A DNA stretch of 64,000 nt from Pyrocephalus nanus. Taxonomy: Eukaryota > Chordata > Aves > Passeriformes > Tyrannidae. Under the pieces are notes generated by a model. That model did not search any database and was not told where the DNA came from. It saw nothing but the letters and a program-made list of their open reading frames with translations. The translations under genes were made by a program, and so were the position numbers. This document shows, one piece after another, positions 56,905-64,000 of this stretch. The stretch covers positions 13,568,709-13,632,708 of the forward strand of contig CM076263.1 of the NCBI GenBank assembly GCA_038380795.1, given 5' to 3'. How positions within the stretch are numbered: the first letter of the stretch is position 1; every line of letters starts with the position of its first letter.

Positions 56905-59496
56905 CATCGGCCACTGGTGAGCAGCTGCTACCCAAACTTAATTGGCTTACACAAAAACCTATCTGGGTAGACCAGTGGCCCCTTCCAAATGTAAAGCTGC
57001 AACAATTAGAGATTCTAGTTAAAGAACAATTAGACTCAGGACATATAACCCCATCAACCAGTCCCTGGAACTCCCCCATTTTTGTAATACAAAAGGCATC
57101 AGGCAAGTGGCAACTGCTTCACGACCTAAGGAAGATCAACGACATTTTGGAACCCATGGGTTCCCTACAACTGGGAATGCCAGCATTGGCAATGCTTCCA
57201 ACAAAATGGGCCGATAGTAATTACTGATATTAAAGATTGTTTCTTTCAGATTCCCCTGCATCCAGAGGACTTAGACAAATTCGCTTTTACAGTACCATCC
57301 AGGAATGCCGGAGAACCCAATAAGAGGTATGCGTGGAAAGTTCTACCACAGGGCATGAAAAATTTACCAACACTTTGTCAATTGTACGTGTCCAAAATAT
57401 TATCCCCAATCCGACTCCAAAATCCCTCTGTCATCATATACCATTACATGGATGACATTTTAATTTGTGCTGAGTCCAAAAGTGAAGTCAATCAGGCCCT
57501 AAATTCTACTGTAACTGCCTTGAAAACTTTCCACCTCCATATCTCCTCCGAAAAAATCCAGTGGGACTCTCCATGGCATTACCTGGGATGGAGAATTTCC
57601 AATACTGTAATCATGCCTCAAAAAATCAAAATTGACCACGAAATTAAAACGCTAAACTATTTGCAAAAACTATTGGGGAACATAATCTGGATTAGGCCAC
57701 AATTAGGAATAACCACTGACGAATTGAGTCCTCTTTTTAATTTGCTGCAAGGAAATCCGGACCTTAATTCCCCCCGATCTATTACCCCGGAGGCATTGCA
57801 GTCGCTTGAAATCATCGAGCGCAGGCTCTCTGACATGCAGTCACACCGCAAACTTGTTGGCATCCCACCTGTTATTGTCTTACTGTTTGGTCCAAAACAA
57901 CCTTTCGCGGTCTTGGGTCAGGTTGCAAATGATTTTGACGACTTTGTAATTTGGGAATGGATTTTCCTACCTCACTGTTTCGGTAAAACCCTGGTAACCC
58001 TCCCTGAATTACTCAGCAAGGTCATATTTAAAGCAAGAATGCGATGTTGGGAAATGTCAGGGGAGGATCCTCACACCATCTTCATCCTCCTGACCTCCGA
58101 ACGCTTCGAACAAATGTTAATTCTCTCTTTTGAATTCCAGTTGGCGATTCAGGATTTTAAAGGCCAAGTTAAATTTTCAACTCCCGGACAAAAAATCCTA
58201 CAAAACCTCAAATTTATTCCCATCACATTTAAATTTATCCAATCACTCACACCAATTCCCAATTCAGTCACAGTTTTTACAGATGGCTTGGGGCAGACAG
58301 GAAAAGCCATAGTAACATGGAAAGTTAATGACGAATGGCACCATGACTGTCGTGTTACTACTGGCTCTTCTCAAATTGTTGAACTTTCGGCTGTAGTCAA
58401 AGCTTTCACCATCTTTCCTAATCAGGCCCTAAACATTGTCAGTGACTCAGCCTTTGTTGTAGGAGTAGTACAAAGAGCGGAACACTCCTACTTAAAAAAC
58501 CTTCACAACAGACAATTATTTCTGTTATTTTGGACTCTGATCTGGCTAATTGGGCAAAGAGAGCACGCTTATTACATCACTCACATCTGCTCACACTCCA
58601 CTCTCCCCGGTCCTATAGCGGAGGGAAACCGCCAAGCTGATTTCCTGGCAGGTGTATCTGTTGTCCCTAACCTATTGGAGCAGGCACGCACCTCCCACGA
58701 CTTTCTTCATCAGAATGCAAAATCTCTCCAAAAACAATTTAAACTGACCCAAAATCAGGCCAAAGAAATAATCAGGGCCTGCCCTGATTGCCGAAAAATA
58801 ACCCCTCTCCAACCTGCTGGGGTCAATCCTAGGGGATTGGAGCCTCTCCAAATCTGGCAAACGGATGTTACTCACATCCCTCAATTTGGCAGACTAAAGT
58901 ATGTGCATGTTTCAATTGAGACCTTTTCCAAATTCATAGTAGCATCCGCACATTCTGGAGAAAAAAGCCGTGATGTTAAGAGACACCTCTTAACAGCCTT
59001 TGCCCACATGGGAGTGCCTCATCAAATTAAGACAGACAATGGTCCTGCGTATGTGTCTTCAGGCACCCAAATTTTCTTTCAACAATGGGGCGTCAAACAC
59101 ACCACTGGCATCCCTCACAATCCTACAGGACAAGCGATAGTGGAATGTGCTCACCAAACTCTAAAAAATATGCTCAAAAACCAAGAAAATAACACAAAGT
59201 CTCTTACCCCACAGGAAAAATTAGCAAAAGCTCAATATGTCTTAAACTTTCTGAATCGCCATGACAGAGACCTCACTCCTGTTAAAAAGCATTTTTCTGA
59301 ATCCCTTGACGTGACAGCAGACAAACCACAGGTCTTATTCAAAAATCTGGAAACAGAAAAATGGGAAGGCCCTTTTCCCTTAATAACCTGGGGAAAGGGA
59401 TATGCTTGTATCTCGACAGGTACGGGAACCAGATGGATACCATCCCGAAGAGTAAAAGTCTTCCATGGCCCTACGCCTTCATCCTCACCGTCGTGA
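56901..59496 (+). pseudogene. pol: ERV-3 pol (RT, RNase H, integrase), one frameshift
   Basis: Reverse transcriptase begins ...VDQWPLPNVKLQQLEILVKE and SPWNSPIFVIQKASGKW. The frame shifts once between about 57,195 and 57,211; from there one frame stays open to 59,496. It holds the YMDD catalytic site (about 57,448) and RNase H with FTDG, VELSAV, SDSAFVVG and the final Asp of NRQAD. Integrase follows with a zinc-binding HDFLH...CPDC and core acids QTDVTH, KTDNGP and IVECAH (D,D-35-E). All key catalytic residues are present, so this is the least damaged gene of the provirus. It overlaps env by about 135 nt. Confidence 0.9.
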
Positions 59497-60716
59497 CCAT
59501 CTCTCCGACTTGGCAGCGTCCCATTCCTCAACCTCCTCCAATGCCACCAGCAGGCTCACCATTGAAGGGTAACATATGGGTGAGACTTGCGGATGCAATG
59601 AAGTCAGACAAGCTTTGCCTGACTAATCATAACATCGACGATCCACTCAAATCACATATAATTGCCCTACCCAATGGCCCCAATGTCCAGCAATTTTTCA
59701 GTAACTACCACTTCAAATCTAAAATCAATTCAGAACCCCAAGAACTCAAAATCCTGGGTTCAGTAAGAGCCAAACTTTGTTTCAAATTTTACAAATCTTC
59801 AGAAAAAAGTAACCATATCCTTACCCCTGATTCGGAATTCTATCGCAATGCATCTTTATGGTGCGAAAATCCCAATTTTCGGACTGATATGAAGTCTCAT
59901 TATTTTGTCAAACCAAAAGGTCTTCCCCGAGGGATATTTTTAGTCTGCGGTGATAGAGCATGGGCAGGAGTTCCATCCCTCCCCCTGGGAGGCCCATGCA
60001 CAATTAGCAAATTAACTCTTCTCGATCCGGCTACCCCTACACTACCCAAAAGGGTCAACGAAGATCCTGATCCATTAAACTTAAAAACCGAAATTAGTTC
60101 TCTCACAATAATTGACTCAATACAAAATTTTGACCTTCTAGACAAATTGGATAACCTTACCTTCAAGAATCAACCTGATTGGGCATATTTGAAACACACT
60201 AATCCGGTAAGCATCGCATTGCAAAATATTACCCTGGATTCCTCTGTTTTTTCCCACATCTCTCCAAATTATCGTGCTGCCATAGATTACCTTATGCTCT
60301 CACGCACAATTGGATGTACTGAGGAACCAAACTTGTGTTGCTTAAATTTCAAAAATTACCCGAATGGGACAAAATTCATGTTCTACAGCATCACTGAATT
60401 GAAAAACTTACTCACCGCAGCTAAAGTTCCCACTAATTTCTACTCCAAGGATATCTCTGAAAGTATCAAAATTCCCTTTTTACCCGATTGGCTCAAACAA
60501 ATATTCCTAATACATCTTTCTTCGGCCTTTACTTACTCCCTGTCCTACGCAAAAATTCCAACCCTTAGACGGGTTTTCCCTACCAAATTACAAGACAAAA
60601 AAGGAGGAGATGTTGGAGATGGGATTTATGCAAGCATGGATGAATGGAACAGAGAAAAAGAGACCAACTTCGATGTTTGGAAAGTGCAGGGAGACCACAC
60701 TGAAACAGGACCTTAA
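59361..60716 (+). CDS. env: ERV-3 env, surface-subunit-only ORF
   Basis: An open frame of 451 codons starts inside pol (ATG 59,361; a second ATG at 59,433 gives a more usual leader). A hydrophobic leader (WPYAFILTVVTI) is followed by a proline-rich stretch. An SU-like domain follows, with LPRGIFLVCGDRAWAGVP and GGPC, a signature shared by avian class II retroviral envelopes, and several N-glycosylation sequons (NAS, NLT, NIT, NGT). No furin site, fusion peptide or CX6CC motif of a TM subunit is visible. The C-terminus (IPFLPDWLKQIF...) runs through the polypurine tract into the 3' LTR. A deletion of TM is likely; a secreted product is possible but unproven. Confidence 0.8.
   Translation: MGRPFSLNNLGKGICLYLDRYGNQMDTIPKSKSLPWPYAFILTVVTISPTWQRPIPQPPPMPPAGSPLKGNIWVRLADAMKSDKLCLTNHNIDDPLKSHIIALPNGPNVQQFFSNYHFKSKINSEPQELKILGSVRAKLCFKFYKSSEKSNHILTPDSEFYRNASLWCENPNFRTDMKSHYFVKPKGLPRGIFLVCGDRAWAGVPSLPLGGPCTISKLTLLDPATPTLPKRVNEDPDPLNLKTEISSLTIIDSIQNFDLLDKLDNLTFKNQPDWAYLKHTNPVSIALQNITLDSSVFSHISPNYRAAIDYLMLSRTIGCTEEPNLCCLNFKNYPNGTKFMFYSITELKNLLTAAKVPTNFYSKDISESIKIPFLPDWLKQIFLIHLSSAFTYSLSYAKIPTLRRVFPTKLQDKKGGDVGDGIYASMDEWNREKETNFDVWKVQGDHTETGP
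60597..60610 (+). other. ERV-3 polypurine tract
   Basis: AAAAAAGGAGGAGA lies immediately before the TG of the 3' LTR, where plus-strand DNA priming occurs. Confidence 0.85.
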
Positions 60717-61216
60717 TTGTGCCTCAGAGACTGCCATGTAGTAGCTTGTATTTTACACTCAACCCTAATGTTAGGTTGACCATCCCCCATTTTCCCTTCT
60801 TCTACCCCCCTAGACGATAAGCCCTGTCAGGCTTGGCAACGCTTTCCCCATTGGTCGGTTTACCCTGAGGTACCGTCCAATCACATTAGCCCAAGTTCTC
60901 TCCTCCCCAGTTAACACCCACGTATGTTTATTCATCACCCTTTACCCTATAGCATGTAGCAGATTTGCATGCTCCGCCTAGTTACCTCCCCTTCTCCAGA
61001 CTGTTCTTCCTCAGAGGGTATAAAAAGCCCTCCATTTTGTTAATAAAATTGGATCAGCCTTGGCTTCCGAGGTTTTCGCTTCGTCTCCGTGTCTTCTTTG
61101 CGGGTCACGGCACGGGTGAACTTAACCAAAAAGCCCTTGCAGCTGCTACCCTCAACAACTCAGTGCAAGAACCCCCGTCGCTGGTCTGTTCCCTTCCCAG
61201 AGAACAAGACTGCGAC
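60611..61216 (+). repeat. ERV-3 3' LTR
   Basis: TGTTGGAGATGGG...TGCGAC, with TATAAAAA at about 61,019 and an AATAAA box at about 61,042. It ends against the inverted ERV-4 gag without a target duplication. Confidence 0.9.
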
Positions 61217-61256
61217 GGGGCTGTCCCGGTTTTCCGAAAAGTTGATTCACGTTCTT

Positions 61257-62042
61257 TCAGGTTTGAGAGAGGTAACATTTTGGCGAAGATGCGACTGTCA
61301 GTGCCTGCGTGAAGTTCGTAGTTGCCGCTGTTAATGACGTAACGGCTGGCTCTGTGCCTGACGCATGCGCGAGGATTACCGCAGGTGGTGTTGAGAGCGC
61401 AGGCGTAGTTGGTCCCGCTGCGATGACTGACTGTACAGGCTCAGCTGCTGACGCAGGTGAGCTGCCAGATGCTGTTGCCATCGGCAACGCAGGGACTGCG
61501 GGGTGGGGGGGAGCTACGGGCTGCTCAGGCGCAGTGATGGTTGGAGTCACTGGTTCCGTGCCGCCTTTTCTCTTCGCAGTTTCTGCCCACCCTGCCACAT
61601 CTGGAACTAAGCCAAGTCGCTTCTTGGCCGCCGCTGGTACGGGCGCAGCCGCAGTGCCGAACACCATTTGCTCCGCAGAAGTTTTATTCTCGGAAACTTT
61701 TGCTTCTGCCCTGCTCTCACTATCTAAAACTGCACACACAGATAAAGACAATCGCCTCTCAGCTCCCGCCTCCCACAGCGCATTCACCGGCAGACGACAC
61801 AGAGTAGGAAACTTTTTAACAACTTTAGACCCTCTTGAGGTCTCTTTCCACAGTCTCTGTCCTAGAGAGTCCCAAGTAGACACTTCAAAGGCAACAGAAA
61901 CACTGGGGATAAGGTCCTTTGCCTTGGACCATTCCAACAACCCTCTAAGGGTGGCACATTCATAATAAAAGTCCTTTTTATAAAGGATAGTTTGGAGAAA
62001 CTTTTCCACCGCTTCTTCCTCTTTTGAGAGGGCGGTCCCCAT
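61257..62042 (-). pseudogene. gag: ERV-4 gag, N-terminal part
   Basis: The ATG at 62,042 starts MGTALSKEEEAVEKFLQTIL, a myristoylated retroviral matrix, and the frame stays open for 261 codons. The matrix domain covers about residues 1-90. An Ala/Pro/Thr-rich spacer (AAPVPAAAKK, PVAPPHPAVPALP) follows. The frame ends at TGA 61,259-61,257, about 40 bp before the ERV-3 LTR. Capsid and nucleocapsid are missing. The sequence differs strongly from ERV-1, -2 and -3 gag, so it is a different lineage. Confidence 0.85.
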
Positions 62043-62327
62043 CTTGTTTCCCCTTTCTGGCTACTCGCTTGATCAGGGCGAGATTCCCACGAACTGCTTA
62101 CCGCACGGATTTTTCAATTCCAGACGCTGGGGTAACGTCACCGGAATTCCAGCCAGCTTCTCCCTCCTTCGTTCCAGCTCGCTTTCACGTCCTGACCGAA
62201 CAGCGAACCTGAAGTCCCAATTCTAGACTGCTGCTTTTAACACCGTCTCTGGCTAAACTTCAGAGGGGCAGCGAATTTCACTTTTAAGACCCTTCCTGGC
62301 TAATCATCAGGGGGCAGCGGTCTTAGT

Positions 62328-62345
62328 GTCCCTGTTCGGGTGCCA
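62328..62345 (-). other. ERV-4 primer binding site (lysine tRNA)
   Basis: On the minus strand TGGCACCCGAACAGGGAC, one base from the classical lysine-3 PBS TGGCGCCCGAACAGGGAC. Confidence 0.9.
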
Positions 62346-62347
62346 CT

Positions 62348-62744
62348 TGTTGGCGGGGCAGGCTCTCAAGAGACATACACACATGATCTATGAGATGTAA
62401 AATATGTCCGATTTATTGGGACAGCTCAGGGTCTTTATAGTATCTGTACACAAGGTCCCGTGACAAGAAGCACACAATTGGTTACAGATCACTGACCAGA
62501 TGTAAACATGCATTACAAATGCCTTCACAATTGGTTACTAACAGGTAACAAGGCAATTGTTTACTTTATCGAACTCCACCTTCTTCTGGGCACCGAGTTT
62601 CTCTTGTTCCAGCAAAGACACCCTGCGGCCATCTTGGCATCCATAACTTATACCTCTAAAACTATATAAAAGTTCATAAAAGTCTATCAAAATACCACAT
62701 ACAACATAAATTGCTCACACATCCATCATGTTTTCTCCCACACA
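62348..62744 (-). repeat. ERV-4 5' LTR
   Basis: On the minus strand it starts TGTGGGAGAAAACATG and ends CCGCCAACA just before the PBS. The AATAAA box is at about 62,417 (minus). Length is about 397 bp. Confidence 0.85.
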
Positions 62745-62769
62745 AGATATTTATTTATATATTATCTAT

Positions 62770-63169
62770 TCAAGAGTCGTCGTCTTCTGAACTAAAGTAC
62801 CCCTGCTGGTACTGGTAGCAGGGACACCAGGATGGGGTGGGCTGGAGTGAGTTCAGAGAAACCCAGTTCTCCTGTGAAGAGGCCCCATCAGCCAGAGAGC
62901 AGCTGGGACAAGCGGGCAGAGGTGCGGGGTCTGTGCCCATGTTCCTGTACAGCTGGGCGAGCTCTGCCGCAAAGATCCCTGGTGACAGGCGGCAGCTGTT
63001 GAGCTCTGTGTTTGTTTGGGCTCTCTTGCCCCTTCCTACTTCTTCTGACTCTGCTTCATCTTTATCTCTAGATGGAGATAAAAAAAGGGATTGAGGTAAG
63101 GAAAGAGACTGTTCCCAGAAGGAGTCAGTATGGGCTTGTCCTTGTGCTGCTCTGTCTCCCTGGGTCCTT
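62770..63169 (-). CDS. Unknown membrane-protein gene, copy 3: cytoplasmic-tail exon, open
   Basis: Last exon of the copy-3 gene: acceptor GTACAG before 63,169, and in phase with the transmembrane exon it is open to TGA at 62,770. It encodes about 132 residues: a polar, Ser-rich part (LSLPQSLFLSPSRDKDEAES), a conserved core (FAAELAQLYRNMGTDPAPLP, then ACPSC), a WCPCYQYQQG segment and an acidic end (SSEDDDS). There is no domain that I recognise. Cys pairs and the acidic tail are notable. Copy 1 shares the core but has stops. Confidence 0.6.
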
Positions 63170-63348
63170 CTGTACAAACAGAATTCAGAGGAGTCTACTC
63201 ATAGATATGAACTGAGAAACCAGTTAAAGGACTGTACCATGGAGGTTTCAGCAGAGTGCTCCCAGGAGCTGCCTTGGCACTCCAGCACTGTGCAAACACT
63301 CTATTGCCAGTGGTAGCAATAAATAACTCTTGGGAAGAGCCAACTCAC

Positions 63349-63496
63349 GTGTCTTTCCTCCTTAGCTGTGACATGACTATGCAACAGACCACTATCCCAA
63401 GCAGGAGCACACCCGAGGCTGCTGCAGTTCCTAAGATATAGTTCTTGCCTGGCTCCTGATAACCAGCAGTCTCTACTTTTTCCAGAGTAGCTGACC
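63349..63496 (-). CDS. Unknown membrane-protein gene, copy 3: transmembrane exon
   Basis: 148 nt between the CCTGCCAG acceptor and GTGAGT donor. It encodes SATLEKVETAGYQEPGKNY, one membrane span (ILGTAAASGVLLLGIVVCCI) and a basic stop-transfer SQLRRKD. It joins the tail exon (62,770-63,169) in phase. Basic residues after the span fit type I topology. Confidence 0.65.
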
Positions 63497-63854
63497 CTGG
63501 CAGGAGAAAGGACAAAGCAAGAGACAATGTTTGTGCTCTGCACCATGGATAATCTCAGATGCAGGGCACTTCAGATGCCCAAAGGATTTTGTTTTTGGAG
63601 ACTAGTGCCTCTGGCTCTGGTGTCTTAGGACCTGGGGCAAGCAGGATCCGTTCAGGTTCTTGTGGAGAAGAGCCCCCGTGTGCCAGCAAGCAGCTGCCCC
63701 AGCACTGCCCCAGTCTGTTCCTTCAGGCTGTAAGGTCAGGGCTGAGTGTTGGGGAGCTGCAGTTCATCCATGGAGAGCACTGCAGGGAGGCAGAACAAAT
63801 GCTCCCCTTCACACACACCAGCATCTCCTGAGCATTAGCCGCCAGGACATTCCT

Positions 63855-63955
63855 CAGGCTGAGTGGGTGTCCTGGTCCCCTGTACTGCCTCTCCTTCTTC
63901 ACCTGAGACTGTCACTTTATCCCACCTGCACAGTCTCAGGTTTCATCTCTTTAGA
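63855..63955 (-). pseudogene. Unknown membrane-protein gene, copy 3: exon A, damaged
   Basis: Related to 41,889-42,018, but with about 15 nt and 8 nt deletions, an in-frame TAA after nine codons and loss of the GTGAGTG donor. If the copy-3 gene is expressed, it must skip this exon. Confidence 0.45.
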
Positions 63956-64000
63956 AAGAACATGGGACAGTTTAATTAGAAATAACCGTCCCTCGTCAGG

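Larger units (their letters stand above)
52985..61216 (+). mobile_element. ERV-3: near full-length class II (ERVK-like) provirus
   Basis: Complete order: 5' LTR, PBS, gag, pro, pol, env (SU only), polypurine tract, 3' LTR, 8.2 kb in all. Gag, pro and pol lie in three frames, each -1 to the last, with slippery heptamers at both junctions, as in betaretroviruses. Gag carries stops, pol one frameshift, and env lacks a recognisable TM subunit, so it cannot encode infectious particles. The LTRs differ by several percent by eye. There is no matching target duplication (left flank 'gcggatc', right flank 'ggggctg'). Confidence 0.93.
61217..62744 (-). mobile_element. ERV-4: truncated ERVK-like provirus on the minus strand
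   Basis: On the minus strand: 5' LTR (62,744-62,348), PBS (62,345-62,328), leader, and gag from 62,042. The rest is cut off where the ERV-3 3' LTR ends. The two proviruses meet head to tail end, so either one inserted into the other with later loss, or a rearrangement joined them. Confidence 0.88.

Noticed and set aside
1..64000. CRISPR arrays, tRNA, rRNA or bacterial operons
   Set aside because: None was seen; the sequence is vertebrate nuclear DNA, and the tandem repeats lack the spacer structure of CRISPR.

Overview
The window is vertebrate nuclear DNA and almost certainly avian. It carries intron-split genes in the conserved order OXCT1 - RIMOC1 (C5orf51) - FBXO4, which matches human 5p13.1. 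In birds this block lies near GHR on the Z chromosome, so Z linkage is likely, but that is inference. The repeats are of avian type: CR1 LINE fragments, lysine-primed class II (ERVK-like) proviruses and (A/C)-rich low-complexity tails. No prokaryotic feature, tRNA, rRNA or CRISPR array was seen.

Left part (1-33.7 kb). OXCT1 is on the minus strand with exons 1 and 2 in the window; the rest lies beyond position 1. A CpG island over exon 1 is its promoter. About 18 kb of gene-poor DNA follows. A deleted provirus (19.25-22.91 kb) splits a CR1 element just before RIMOC1. RIMOC1 (plus strand, 6 coding exons, 290 codons) starts at 23,760 right after a 17-bp GC-rich minisatellite. FBXO4 (plus strand, 7 coding exons, 388 codons) starts only 388 bp beyond the RIMOC1 stop codon. 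Both gene models join in frame at every exon and give lengths close to the human proteins.

Right part (37-64 kb). This is an accessory, repeat-dominated block with at least nine LTRs of several ERVK-like families, some nested. The best preserved provirus (52,985-61,216) has both LTRs, PBS, gag (with stops), pro, pol with a single frameshift, an SU-only env ORF, a polypurine tract and both -1 ribosomal slippery sites. An oppositely oriented provirus (62.74-61.22 kb) abuts it.

Among the proviruses lie repeated exons, on the minus strand, of a gene I do not recognise. They comprise a signal-peptide exon (two copies), a short extracellular exon (three copies), a transmembrane exon (three copies) and a cytoplasmic-tail exon (two copies). 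They describe an amplified family of type I membrane proteins. Every visible copy has some lesion, and the family is broken up by LTR and CR1 insertions. This is the most novel-looking part of the window.

The three single-copy genes are housekeeping: ketone-body use in mitochondria (OXCT1), RAB7/MON1-CCZ1-linked mitophagy (RIMOC1) and SCF ubiquitin ligase targeting (FBXO4). They are neighbours by synteny and show no sign of acting in one pathway.
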